64,000 nt of DNA. Origin: Pseudomonas psychrophila. Its GTDB lineage: Bacteria > Pseudomonadota > Gammaproteobacteria > Pseudomonadales > Pseudomonadaceae. The position numbers and the translations under genes were made by a program. Under the pieces are notes generated by a model. It worked only from the letters and a program-made list of their open reading frames with translations. It did not search any database and was not told the origin of the DNA. Shown here in pieces: positions 18,043-26,452 of this stretch. The DNA lies in assembly GCF_001043005.1 (NCBI RefSeq), contig NZ_JYKZ01000004.1, forward strand, positions 248,001-312,000. Reading direction: 5' to 3'. Position 1 is the first letter of the stretch. Each line of letters starts with the position of its first letter.

Positions 18043-19278
18043 ATGTCACTCAAGCACTCGAACGTCGCAGAGCCACCTTTTACCCGGGCGGTTACGTCCT
18101 ATCGCTGGGCACTGATTCTGGTGACCTGCCTGTTCTTCCTGTGGGGCCTTTCCTATGGCCTGCTCGATGTACTGAACAAACACTTTCAGGAAACCCTGCA
18201 CGTGAGCAAGGCCCAGTCGGGCCTGCTGCAAAGCGCGTACTTCGGGGCGTACTTTCTGATTGCCCTGCCTGCCGGGTTCATCATGGACAGATACGGCTAC
18301 AAGGCTGGCATTTTGCTGGGCTTGTGCCTCTACGCCACGGGCGCCCTGCTGTTCATGCCCGCAGCTGCCGCACAGAGCTTTCAGTTCTTTCTGTTCGCCC
18401 TGTTTGTAATCGCCTGCGGCCTGGGTTGCCTGGAAACCGCCGCCAACCCGTATGCCACGGTGCTGGGTGAGCCTGCCGGTGCTGAACGACGCTTGAACCT
18501 GGCACAGTCATTCAACGGACTGGGGCAGTTTTTTGGACCATTGATTGGCGGCGCACTGTTTTTCAGTGGCGCCAACAGCACCGACACCACGCAATCGCTG
18601 CAAATGACCTACCTGGTAATTGCCGCACTGGTGTTGCTGGTGGCCATCCTGATCGCCCGCACCCCCTTGCCTGATCTGCGCGAACAGGAAGTACAAGCCG
18701 GCCAGCATGACCACAAAACCCTGTGGCAGCACCGCGAGTTCGTCACCGGCGTCATCACCCAGTTCTTCTATGTGGGCGCACAAGTCGGCGTGGGTGCGTT
18801 TTTCATCAACTACGTGACCGAGCATTGGGCGCAGATGAGCAGCCAGCAGGCCGCGTATCTGCTCTCGGTGGCGATGCTCAGCTTCATGTTCGGCCGGTTC
18901 TTCAGCACCTGGCTGATGGGCCGCGTCAACGCCCAGCGTCTGCTGCTGATCTACGCATTGATCAACGTCGGGCTGTGCGCGGTGGTGGTGACGGGGATTG
19001 AAGGCCTGTCGGTGGTGGCGCTGGTGGCGACGTTCTTCTTCATGTCGATCATGTTTCCGACCTTGTTTGCCATGGGCGTGAAAAACCTCGGCCCGCATAC
19101 CAAGCGCGGCAGCTCGTTCATGATCATGGCCATTGTCGGCGGCGCACTGTTGCCCTACGTGATGGGCCTGGTGGCCGACCATTCCTCCACGGCCGTGGCC
19201 TACCTGTTACCGATGGGTTGCTTTGTGATCGTGGCGGCTTATGCCCGCGGCGCCCTCAAAGCCAAACCAGCCCGTTAA
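18043..19278 (+). CDS. fucP: L-fucose:H+ symporter FucP-like permease
   Basis: A 411-residue MFS permease of the FucP (fucose/galactose/glucose symporter) family. Distinctive features are FFLWGLSYGLLDVLNKHFQ in the first membrane helix, AYFGAYFLIALPAGFIMDRYGYKAG after helix 2, and ETAANPYATVLG, all characteristic of FucP. About 12 hydrophobic segments are visible. The ATG at 18043 follows AGGAG; a longer frame reaches back through the REP and is rejected. It completes the fucose operon by providing uptake. Confidence 0.92.
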   Translation: MSLKHSNVAEPPFTRAVTSYRWALILVTCLFFLWGLSYGLLDVLNKHFQETLHVSKAQSGLLQSAYFGAYFLIALPAGFIMDRYGYKAGILLGLCLYATGALLFMPAAAAQSFQFFLFALFVIACGLGCLETAANPYATVLGEPAGAERRLNLAQSFNGLGQFFGPLIGGALFFSGANSTDTTQSLQMTYLVIAALVLLVAILIARTPLPDLREQEVQAGQHDHKTLWQHREFVTGVITQFFYVGAQVGVGAFFINYVTEHWAQMSSQQAAYLLSVAMLSFMFGRFFSTWLMGRVNAQRLLLIYALINVGLCAVVVTGIEGLSVVALVATFFFMSIMFPTLFAMGVKNLGPHTKRGSSFMIMAIVGGALLPYVMGLVADHSSTAVAYLLPMGCFVIVAAYARGALKAKPAR

Positions 19279-19318
19279 GTGTCGTTGTACTCCACAAAAA
19301 AAATAACCGGAGCACCTC

Positions 19319-20641
19319 ATGTCCAATCCCGTTTTGCAACAGGCGCTAAGTAAAATCCGCTGGCGCATCCTGCCCTTTGTCGCGTTGATGTTCGCGATGG
19401 CCATCATCGACCGTTCCAACATCGGCTTTGCCAAACACGCCTTTCAGGCGGACACCGGCCTGAGCAACGCGGCGTTTGCCTTGGGCGCAGGGATTTTCTT
19501 TATCGGCTATGCGGTATTTGAAGTCCCGAGCAACCTGATGCTGCACAAGATCGGTGCCCGTATCTGGCTGAGCCGGATCATGGTCACCTGGGGCCTGGTG
19601 TCGGCGGCGATGATGTTTGCCCACGACGAAACCAGCTTTTACATCCTGCGTTTTTTGCTGGGCGTGGCCGAAGCCGGCCTGTCGCCGGGAGTGGTGCTGT
19701 ATCTGACCTACTGGTTCCCGCAGAACCAGCGCGGCTCGGCCTATGGCATCTACTACTTTGGCGTACCGGTCTCGCTGATGGTAGGCGGGCCGGTGTCGGG
19801 CTGGCTGCTGGAAACCGCGCAGTTCGGCCTTACCGGCTGGCAATGGATGTTTGTGACTGAAGGTCTGGCGGCTTCGATCATCGGCGTGTTTGCGTTCTTT
19901 TATCTGACCGACAAGCCCCGGGATGCCAAGTGGCTGAGCCGCGAAGAAAAGGCAGCCATTGAGCACGAGCTTGAAAAGGAACACCTGCTCAAGGCCAACA
20001 AGGGGCCTTCGTCGTGGCGCGCGGCACTGATCAACCCGATGGTGCTGTACTTCACCCTGATCTATTTCACGATTCAGGTCAGCGTGTACGGGGTGCTGTT
20101 CTATCTGCCGACGCGGATCGCCGAGTTGCTGGGCACCGGCATTGGCTTGAAGGTTGGCGCACTGACTTCAATCCCGTGGATTGCCACCGTGTGCATGCTG
20201 TATATCGTGACCCGCTACGCCGACCGCAAAGGTCAGCAAACTCGCTTCGCCGCGCTAATGCTGGCTTTGGCCGCAGTGGGCATGGTCGGCTCGACATTAA
20301 GTGGCAGCCTGCCGCTGGTGATATTGGCGTTCTGCATCGCGGCCGCCGGATTCATCACCGTGCAACCGCTGTTCTGGACCCTGCCTACCCGTTTTCTGGG
20401 GGGCGCGGCAGCTGCCAGCGGGATTGCCGTGATTGGCGCGCTGGGTAATCTGGGCGGGTTCCTGGCACCAACGGTCAAAACCTGGGCCGAGGGCTACTTC
20501 AACAATCCGCACGCGGGCATGTACTTTTTGGCCGGGACGGCGTTGTTGGGCGCGCTGATGTTGATTCGCAGCGCAAGAGCCGGACATGAGCCAGGCAAAC
20601 AGGTCGATTCACCGTCCGTGACAGCACCCGCGTCACACTGA
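19319..20641 (+). CDS. MFS permease, anion:cation symporter (ACS) type
   Basis: A 440-residue permease with the ACS-family opening RWRILPFVALMFAMAIIDRSNIGFAKHAFQ, the loop FEVPSNLMLHKIGARIWLSRIMVTWG, and SPGVVLYLTYWFP. About 12 membrane segments are visible. It comes 40 bases after fucP on the same strand with a GGAG site. Family members carry carboxylated sugars and aromatic acids, so it may take up L-fuconate or another sugar acid directly, bypassing the dehydrogenase. That role is inference from position. Confidence 0.85.
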   Translation: MSNPVLQQALSKIRWRILPFVALMFAMAIIDRSNIGFAKHAFQADTGLSNAAFALGAGIFFIGYAVFEVPSNLMLHKIGARIWLSRIMVTWGLVSAAMMFAHDETSFYILRFLLGVAEAGLSPGVVLYLTYWFPQNQRGSAYGIYYFGVPVSLMVGGPVSGWLLETAQFGLTGWQWMFVTEGLAASIIGVFAFFYLTDKPRDAKWLSREEKAAIEHELEKEHLLKANKGPSSWRAALINPMVLYFTLIYFTIQVSVYGVLFYLPTRIAELLGTGIGLKVGALTSIPWIATVCMLYIVTRYADRKGQQTRFAALMLALAAVGMVGSTLSGSLPLVILAFCIAAAGFITVQPLFWTLPTRFLGGAAAASGIAVIGALGNLGGFLAPTVKTWAEGYFNNPHAGMYFLAGTALLGALMLIRSARAGHEPGKQVDSPSVTAPASH

Positions 20642-20735
20642 CCGGGCAGCGGGTATTAACACGGGTCACATGTGAGCTACATTGGGAAACAGTTGGAATC
20701 AAAACAACAGCCCGTAATCTCACAAAGGGTGACCC

Positions 20736-20987
20736 GTGAATACCAATCAAAAACTGCGAACCTTCGACCTGATTCGAGAAGCGGTACTGCCCGAGTACCG
20801 CGACCGGGTGGACGAATATCTGAGCCTTTATGAAGAGGCGCTGCACAACCAAAACACCCGCACTGCCGACATTCACGCCAGCGCTCATCAACTGCGCGGC
20901 TACCTGCGCGGCCTGAACACCACCCGGGTGCTGGGCATGGCTGACTGGGAAGAGCTGGACCGACGCATTACCGAGTCGTGGTTATAA
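20736..20987 (+). CDS. Small hypothetical protein
   Basis: An 83-residue, charged, probably all-helical cytoplasmic protein (MNTNQKLRTFDLIREAVLPE). No signal peptide, membrane segment or motif that I recognise. An AAGGGTGA sequence 6 bases before the ATG is a good ribosome-binding site, and codon use looks like that of the neighbours, so I think it is real. It lies alone between the fucose operon and the large inverted repeat. The segment HQLRGYLRGL resembles no family I can name. Confidence 0.6.
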   Translation: MNTNQKLRTFDLIREAVLPEYRDRVDEYLSLYEEALHNQNTRTADIHASAHQLRGYLRGLNTTRVLGMADWEELDRRITESWL

Positions 20988-21003
20988 GCGCCTCATCATT
21001 CCC

Positions 21004-21148
21004 GTAGCAGCTGCCGAAGGAACGAGGCTGCGTCCGGCGGCGCAGCCGTCGTTAGTCAGGTGCCTCGTTGTGTCAGGCGAAAACGGAATTCAGGTTTCAC
21101 GACGGCTGCGCCGCCGGACGCAGCCTCGCTCCGCTCGTCAGCTGCTAC
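21004..21148. repeat. Large inverted repeat with 30-base perfect arms
   Basis: The arms 21023-21052 and 21099-21128 are perfect reverse complements (GC-rich, with CGTCCGGCGGCGCAGCCG at the heart), and outer 10-base arms GTAGCAGCTG / CAGCTGCTAC lie at 21004-21013 and 21139-21148. The sequence differs from the other REP family in this window. The right end supplies the stop codon of the MFS gene (complement of 21145-21147). Confidence 0.85.
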
Positions 21149-22422
21149 AAAGCCTGCGCCTCGCGAAGCTGCAGGGGTGACGATGCATTCCCGCCCGGCT
21201 CCTTGAGCAACGCAAAGTAGGCAAAGGCTGAACACGCAGCGACCACCGCACTGATCACGAATGCCGAAGAAAACGAGCCGCTCTGCTGCACGCTGAACCC
21301 CGTCAGGATCGGGGCAATGGAGCCCGCCAAATAACCGCCAAAGTTCTGGATCGAACCAAACGAAGCGACACGCTCCGACGGCACGATGGTGTTGACGATC
21401 ATCCAGGCCGTGGCGCTGGAGATGTTGATGAAGAACATGGTCAGGCACAGCAGGATCACGCACGCCACCACGTTGGTGGTAAACGCCACGATCAGGGTAA
21501 ACAGCGCCCCGCCGAGCAGGCCCAGAATCACCATCAGTTTTCGGCTGGCCAGTACCCGCATGCCCCTCGCCACCAGACGGTCACAGCACTTGCCCGCGAC
21601 GATGGTGCCCAGGGCGCCGAACAGATAAGCCAGCGATACCACCCAGGCCGTGCGATACAGGTCCAGGCCATGCTCGCGTTCAAAGTAGCCGGGCAGCCAG
21701 GTGAGGTTGAGCCAGATCATGTAGATCACGCCCATGAACCCGAGAAAGGCCCCCCATGTATTGCGATCCTTGAACAACGAGGTCCAGCGCACTTTCGGTG
21801 CCTTGGCCTGTTGCACCGGCACCGGTTCTGCACGGCCTGTCTCGGCCATGTATTGCGCTTTGCTTTTGTAGAACTTGAACCAGCACACCGCCAATAACAG
21901 GCCCATCACACCGGTCAGGATGAACATCCCGCGCCAGCCCAGATGCACCATGAATACGGTCAACAAAGGCGGCGCCAGGCACGGCCCGATGCAGGTCGAG
22001 GACCACACCCAGCCGGTTGCCGTGCCCCGCTCCTGGGTGTCGAACCACTCCGACAAGGCCTTGGCCGCCGAAGGAAAGACCGGTGCCTCGCCAATCCCCA
22101 GCAATACCCTCAGCCCGACCAGATGGCCATAGCTGCTGAACAGCCCGAAAGCCGCCTGCGCCACCGACCACACCACCAGCGATCCACCCAGCGCCAACTT
22201 GCTGCCCAGCTTGTCGATCAGGGCACCGAGGGGCAATTGGGAGAAGGCGTAGGCCACGGAAAAGGCAGAGAGCATCACGCCCATTTGCATCGGGCTGATG
22301 GCAAGGTCTTTCTGGATGGTGGTGTTGGCGATGGACAGTGCACTTCGGTCGAGGTAATTGACCACGCCAATCAGGAACAGGAAGAAGATTGTCAGCGTCT
22401 TGTAGCTTTTTATTGTTCTCAT
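21145..22422 (-). CDS. MFS permease, ACS family (sugar-acid transporter)
   Basis: A 425-residue permease beginning MRTIKSYKTLTIFFLFLIGVVNYLDRSALSIA, close to the hexuronate/galactonate/glucarate group of the ACS family. FSQLPLGALIDKLGSKLALGGSLVVWS is the conserved loop after helix 2, and LRVLLGIGEAPVFPSAAKALSEWF follows helix 4. Its last codons lie inside the large inverted repeat, suggesting the repeat inserted at or trimmed the 3' end. It runs in the same direction as the LysR gene, 116 bases downstream, and a LysR-type box lies about 100 bases upstream. It probably imports the substrate of the second sugar-acid cluster. Confidence 0.88.
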   Translation of the reverse strand: MRTIKSYKTLTIFFLFLIGVVNYLDRSALSIANTTIQKDLAISPMQMGVMLSAFSVAYAFSQLPLGALIDKLGSKLALGGSLVVWSVAQAAFGLFSSYGHLVGLRVLLGIGEAPVFPSAAKALSEWFDTQERGTATGWVWSSTCIGPCLAPPLLTVFMVHLGWRGMFILTGVMGLLLAVCWFKFYKSKAQYMAETGRAEPVPVQQAKAPKVRWTSLFKDRNTWGAFLGFMGVIYMIWLNLTWLPGYFEREHGLDLYRTAWVVSLAYLFGALGTIVAGKCCDRLVARGMRVLASRKLMVILGLLGGALFTLIVAFTTNVVACVILLCLTMFFINISSATAWMIVNTIVPSERVASFGSIQNFGGYLAGSIAPILTGFSVQQSGSFSSAFVISAVVAACSAFAYFALLKEPGGNASSPLQLREAQAL

Positions 22423-22524
22423 TCGCGCCTCTCATGAGCGGTTGCGCCCCTACCCGGCAGGTGGGGCGTCGATCACTTTAGAGGGCGATGCGGCCGCTGC
22501 CCAATCACATGATTGGATCAGTTA

Positions 22525-22539
22525 ATAACTGCGAGTTAT
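22525..22539. promoter_or_regulatory. LysR-type box upstream of the MFS gene
   Basis: ATAACTGCGAGTTAT, a perfect dyad with 6-base arms that contains T-N11-A. It shares the pattern ATAACY-N3-RGTTAT with the site at 23499-23513 on the other side of the lysR gene. A second dyad, CCAATCACATGATTGG with 7-base arms, lies just before it at 22501-22516. Confidence 0.6.
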
Positions 22540-23495
22540 CAAGGTGTCTGGCGAGCGCCGCGCAGAGCATCGGGCCCGCTCAATAGCGCATCGATAAAAG
22601 CTTTTGCAGACCACTGCGGCTCTTCGTTACGCCGGGTGATGACGCCGTAATCCGCCAAGACCAGCGGAAACGGTAAGGCTAGACGGGTCAGGCGTCCGGC
22701 CTGGATTTCTGGCTCGACCATCGATTCAGCCAGCATCGCCACCGCCGGGGTTGTCTGCAGCAGCTGCATGGTGGTTTGCAGGGACACGGTTTCGACGGTG
22801 TTTTCCGGGGTCTGCATGCCGGCTTCGACAAAGGCTTTTTCTACCCGCGCACGCATCGGTGTGCCTGTGGGGTAGATCACCCATGGCCAGCTGCCGAGTT
22901 CAGCCAAGGGGACTTCACTGGCTCCAGCCAAGGGATGCTGACTGCCGGTGACCAGACACAACGGCTCCGGCGCCAGCGCCTGGAACTCGAACAACTCACG
23001 ATGACGGTCGAGGGTAAACCGGGCCACCACCAGGTCCAGCTCCTTGTGTTCGAGCAAGGTCAGCATGTTGGCGCTGGTGCCTTCAAGCACTTGCACGGTA
23101 AGCAGTGGCCACTGCTGCTTGACCCGCACAATTGCCGCGGGCACGGCCAAAGCCGTCGCGGCATAGATCGTGCCGACCTTCAGCAGGCCATGTCCGCCCT
23201 GGCGCAGATGATTGATCTGGCTGACAAACTGGCCGGTGTCGTTCAGCGCGATCTGGGCGAACCGGGCCACGTGGGTGCCCAGGTCGGTCAGCGTCATGCT
23301 GCGCGGCAAGCGGGCGAAAACTTCGAAGCCCAACTGGTGCTCGATTTCACGCAGCATCTTGCTAACAGCCGGCTGGCTGATGCTCATTTCCTGTGCCGTG
23401 GCATGCATGTTTTGCGTGCGCGCCAGGGTGTCGATCAGCACCAAATGGCGAAACCTCAGCCAGTTGCACAGCTGGTTAAACCCGACATCCGCCAT
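22539..23495 (-). CDS. LysR-family regulator of the second sugar-acid cluster
   Basis: A 318-residue LysR regulator. The N-terminal helix-turn-helix region has RHLVLIDTLARTQNMHATAQEMSISQPAVSKMLREIEHQLG, followed by a periplasmic-binding-protein-like effector domain (about 100-300). I choose the ATG complementary to 23493-23495 because GGAGG lies 8 bases upstream. It is divergent from the SDR operon, with a 106-base shared gap holding two T-N11-A sites. The effector is likely to be a sugar acid or a keto intermediate of the cluster, by analogy with related regulators; the sequence does not say which. Confidence 0.9.
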   Translation of the reverse strand: MADVGFNQLCNWLRFRHLVLIDTLARTQNMHATAQEMSISQPAVSKMLREIEHQLGFEVFARLPRSMTLTDLGTHVARFAQIALNDTGQFVSQINHLRQGGHGLLKVGTIYAATALAVPAAIVRVKQQWPLLTVQVLEGTSANMLTLLEHKELDLVVARFTLDRHRELFEFQALAPEPLCLVTGSQHPLAGASEVPLAELGSWPWVIYPTGTPMRARVEKAFVEAGMQTPENTVETVSLQTTMQLLQTTPAVAMLAESMVEPEIQAGRLTRLALPFPLVLADYGVITRRNEEPQWSAKAFIDALLSGPDALRGARQTP

Positions 23496-23498
23496 CCG

Positions 23499-23513
23499 AT
23501 AACCTCCGGTTAT
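23499..23513. promoter_or_regulatory. LysR-type box in the divergent promoter region
   Basis: ATAACCTCCGGTTAT, a 15-base dyad containing T-N11-A and overlapping the ribosome-binding site of lysR. Binding here could shut off lysR itself. It matches the box at 22525-22539 in pattern. Confidence 0.6.
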
Positions 23514-23520
23514 TAAGTCC

Positions 23521-23533
23521 TGAGAATATCTCA
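23521..23533. promoter_or_regulatory. Second LysR-type dyad
   Basis: TGAGAATATCTCA is a T-N11-A dyad with 5-base arms, 69 bases before the SDR start. A further short dyad, GCGATTATCGC, lies at 23537-23547. Either could be the activation site. Confidence 0.45.
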
Positions 23534-23601
23534 TTGGCGATTATCGCAAAGCAACATTAGTGTGCAGTGGTTGCGCCAAATAATAACAACGGACACTTGT
23601 C

Positions 23602-24342
23602 ATGAACCTAGCCAATAAACGCGTTCTGATCACCGCTGCAGCGCAAGGCATAGGCCGCGCATCGGTAATGGCTTTTCGGGATGCCGGCGCTCAGGTCATC
23701 GCCACCGACCTGAATATCGAAGCCTTGCACGACATCCCCGGCATTCAAACCCTCTCTCTGGACGTGACCCGTGCGTCGGACATTGACGCTATCAGCCAGC
23801 AAGTGGGCAACGTGGACGTGCTGTTCAACTGCGCAGGTTATGTGCACAGCGGCGCTGTGCTGGACTGCGACGAACAGGCCTGGCAATTCTCATTCGACCT
23901 CAACGTAACGGCCATGTACCGGATGATCCGTGCCTTCTTGCCGGGCATGTTGAGCAACGGGGGCGGTTCGATCATCAACATGGCCTCGGTGGCCTCCAGC
24001 GTTAAAGGCGTGCCCAACCGTTTTGCCTACACCGCCAGCAAGGCCGCCGTGATTGGCCTGACCAAATCCGTGGCCGCCGATTACGTGCGCCAGGGCATTC
24101 GCTGCAACGCCATTTGCCCCGGCACCGTGGACTCCCCGTCGCTGCGCCAGCGCATCGCCCAGCAGGCACTTGAGCAAGGACGTTCCGAAGCTGAGGTGTA
24201 TCAAGCTTTTGTTGACCGCCAGCCCATGGGCCGCATCGGCCACGCTGAAGAAATCGCCCAGTTGGCGTTGTACCTGGCCAGCGACGCCAGCAGCTACACC
24301 ACCGGCACCACCCAAGTGATTGATGGCGGGATGAGCAACTGA
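23602..24342 (+). CDS. SDR dehydrogenase, probable 2-keto-3-deoxy-sugar-acid 4-dehydrogenase (paralog)
   Basis: A 246-residue short-chain dehydrogenase, same length as and clearly duplicated from the gene at 12893. It has TAAAQGIG, NCAG, INMASVASS and YTASKA (YxxxK). From about residue 105 the two proteins are nearly identical, whereas the first 100 residues differ a good deal. It heads the second sugar-acid operon and should oxidise a 2-keto-3-deoxy acid at C4. The substrate may be a pentonate or hexonate derivative; the family includes enzymes for both in Herbaspirillum. Confidence 0.82.
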   Translation: MNLANKRVLITAAAQGIGRASVMAFRDAGAQVIATDLNIEALHDIPGIQTLSLDVTRASDIDAISQQVGNVDVLFNCAGYVHSGAVLDCDEQAWQFSFDLNVTAMYRMIRAFLPGMLSNGGGSIINMASVASSVKGVPNRFAYTASKAAVIGLTKSVAADYVRQGIRCNAICPGTVDSPSLRQRIAQQALEQGRSEAEVYQAFVDRQPMGRIGHAEEIAQLALYLASDASSYTTGTTQVIDGGMSN

Positions 24343-24350
24343 AACCTGAC

Positions 24351-24413
24351 TGTGGGAGCGAGCCTGCTCGCGAAGGCATCAGCGCCTGTTTCGCGAGCAG
24401 GCTCGCTCCCACA
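24351..24413. repeat. REP-type inverted repeat, GAGCCTGCTCGC form
   Basis: TGTGGGAGCGAGCCTGCTCGCGAA and its inverse with a short centre, between the SDR and FAH genes of the second cluster. It starts 8 bases after the SDR stop codon. Confidence 0.85.
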
Positions 24414-24439
24414 GAACATATTTAAATATAGGAGTGCTT

Positions 24440-25288
24440 ATGAAACTGCTGCGCTACGGCGATAAAGGTCAGGAAAAACCCGGTCTGCTGGATGCTCAAG
24501 GCAATATCCGTGATGTGTCGGCGCACATCGCTGATGTCGCAGGCTCCGCGCTCAATCCCGAAAGCCTGGCCGCACTCAGCAAAATCGACCCCGCCACCCT
24601 GCCTCTGGTCAGCGGCTCGCCTCGAATCGGCGCCTGCGTCGGCCAGGTCGGCAAGTTCATCTGCATCGGTCTGAACTATGCGGACCACGCCGCAGAATCC
24701 GGCCTGGCCGTGCCGTCGGAGCCGGTGGTGTTCAGTAAATGGACCAGCGCCATCTGCGGCCCCAACGATAACGTCGAAATCCCCCGCGACTCGACCAAGA
24801 CCGACTGGGAAGTCGAGTTGGGCGTGGTGATCGGCAAGGGCGGACGCAATATCGACGAACACAACGCACTGGAACACGTGGCCGGTTACTGCGTGATCAA
24901 CGATGTGTCCGAGCGCGAATGGCAGCTGGAACGTGGCGGCACCTGGGACAAGGGCAAGGGCTTCGACACCTTCGGTCCCCTCGGCCCGTGGCTGGTGACC
25001 CGTGATGAAATCACCGATCCACACCAGCTCGACCTGTGGCTTGAGGTCGACGGACAGCGCTACCAGAACGGCAATACCCGCACCATGGTGTTCCAGATCC
25101 CGGCATTGATTGCCTACCTGAGCCGCTGCATGTCACTGCAACCGGGCGATGTGATTTCCACCGGTACGCCGCCGGGTGTGGGCCTGGGCGTCAAGCCGTC
25201 GCCGGTCTATCTGCGCCCGGGTCAGGAAATGCGCCTGGGCATCAGCGGCCTTGGCGAGCAGCGCCAGCGCACCGTGCAGGCCGACTGA
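24440..25288 (+). CDS. FAH-family hydrolase, probable 2,4-diketo-3-deoxy-sugar-acid hydrolase (paralog)
   Basis: A 282-residue protein, same length as and very similar along its whole length to the gene at 13792. It keeps GKFICIGLNYADHAAE, DWEVELGVVIGKG and PGDVISTGTPPGVG. It would split the product of the preceding dehydrogenase to pyruvate and a two- or three-carbon acid (glycolate if the substrate is a pentonate, lactate if a 6-deoxyhexonate). The ATG at 24440 follows AGGAG at good distance. It may also be partly redundant with the fucose copy. Confidence 0.82.
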   Translation: MKLLRYGDKGQEKPGLLDAQGNIRDVSAHIADVAGSALNPESLAALSKIDPATLPLVSGSPRIGACVGQVGKFICIGLNYADHAAESGLAVPSEPVVFSKWTSAICGPNDNVEIPRDSTKTDWEVELGVVIGKGGRNIDEHNALEHVAGYCVINDVSEREWQLERGGTWDKGKGFDTFGPLGPWLVTRDEITDPHQLDLWLEVDGQRYQNGNTRTMVFQIPALIAYLSRCMSLQPGDVISTGTPPGVGLGVKPSPVYLRPGQEMRLGISGLGEQRQRTVQAD

Positions 25289-25326
25289 TTCACCGCTCAA
25301 ACAACTATAAGAAACAGGGGCTGTAC

Positions 25327-26301
25327 ATGAGAATTCTAATCACCGGCGGTACCGGTTTTATCGGCAAGCAACTGGCTCAGCGCCTGCTTGACCTGAACAC
25401 CCTGACCCTCGAAGGCCAGGCGCCTCGTGCCATTGAACGCATCGTGCTGTTTGACGCCTTTGCTGGGGAAGACCTGCCCGATGACCCGCGCATCGAACTG
25501 GTGACCGGCGATGTGGCTGACCCGCACGTTATCGCCCGAGTGACTGACGGCGTGGATCTGGTCTGGCACCTGGCAGCAGTGGTCAGTTCGGCCGCCGAGG
25601 CGGATTTCGACCTCGGCATGCAGGTCAACCTGCACGGCCTGATGCTGCTGCTCGAAACCCTGCGCAAACAGGGCAACACACCGCGCTTTGTGTATGCCAG
25701 CGGCTTCGCCGTATTTGGTGGCGCGCTGCCGCCTGTGGTCGATGACAATACCGTGCTCACGCCGCAGTCCTCCTACGGCATGCAAAAAGCCGTGGGCGAA
25801 CTGCTGGTGGCTGACTATGCCCGCAAGGGTTTTGTCGATGGTCGCGTGCTGCGCCTGCCAACGGTGGCTGTGCGCCCCGGCAAGCCGAACAAGGCCGCAT
25901 CAACCTTCTTCAGCTCGATCATTCGCGAGCCGCTGGTGGGTCTGCCTGCCGTGTGCCCGGTGCGCCCGGACACCCAGGTGTACCTCACGTCTCCGCGGCG
26001 GATTATTGAGTCGATGCTGCTGGGCATGACCCTGTCACCGCAAACCCTGGGCAACGAACGCATCATCCCGCTGCCGGGTGTGACCACCACCGTGGCGGAC
26101 ATGGTCTCGGCGCTGCAACGGGTGGCAGGAGAGGACGTGACAAAGCTGATTCGCTGGGAGCCGGACGCTACCATCCAGCGCATCGTGGAAAGCTGGCCGA
26201 GCAAGGTCCAGGCTCCACGCGCCCGAGCCCTGGGCTTTACCGCCGACCCGGACTTCGACGCCATCGTGCGCGCCCATATCGAGGATACGGCCCCCAAATA
26301 A
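25327..26301 (+). CDS. denD: NAD-dependent epimerase/dehydratase family, DenD-like (D-erythronate dehydrogenase)
   Basis: A 324-residue extended-SDR protein. TGGTGFIG at residues 6-13 binds NAD, YASGFAVFGG supplies the active-site Ser region, and SYGMQKAVGELL holds the YxxxK pair. The whole sequence, including LRLPTVAVRPGKPNKAAS and SPRRIIESMLLGM, looks like the DenD group, which oxidises D-erythronate at C2 in four-carbon sugar-acid catabolism. The usual partners OtnK, OtnC and OtnI are not beside it, so it may act on a different sugar acid here. It is 38 bases from the FAH gene. Confidence 0.7.
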   Translation: MRILITGGTGFIGKQLAQRLLDLNTLTLEGQAPRAIERIVLFDAFAGEDLPDDPRIELVTGDVADPHVIARVTDGVDLVWHLAAVVSSAAEADFDLGMQVNLHGLMLLLETLRKQGNTPRFVYASGFAVFGGALPPVVDDNTVLTPQSSYGMQKAVGELLVADYARKGFVDGRVLRLPTVAVRPGKPNKAASTFFSSIIREPLVGLPAVCPVRPDTQVYLTSPRRIIESMLLGMTLSPQTLGNERIIPLPGVTTTVADMVSALQRVAGEDVTKLIRWEPDATIQRIVESWPSKVQAPRARALGFTADPDFDAIVRAHIEDTAPK

Positions 26302-26312
26302 CCCCACACCTC

Positions 26313-26399
26313 TGTGGGAGCGGGCTTGCTCGCGACGGGATCGATGCGGTTGTTCAGTGACACCGCGTCGCCTTTATCGCGAGCAAGCCCGCTCCCACA
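26313..26399. repeat. REP-type inverted repeat, GGGCTTGCTCGC form
   Basis: TGTGGGAGCGGGCTTGCTCGCGA and its inverse around about 41 bases, between the DenD-like and MFS genes. The layout matches the copies at 9077, 13660 and 45224. Confidence 0.85.
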
Positions 26400-26452
26400 A
26401 AAAGCAAAAAAGCTCGCGTTACACACAACAATAAAAACTGAGGCCGTGCGAT

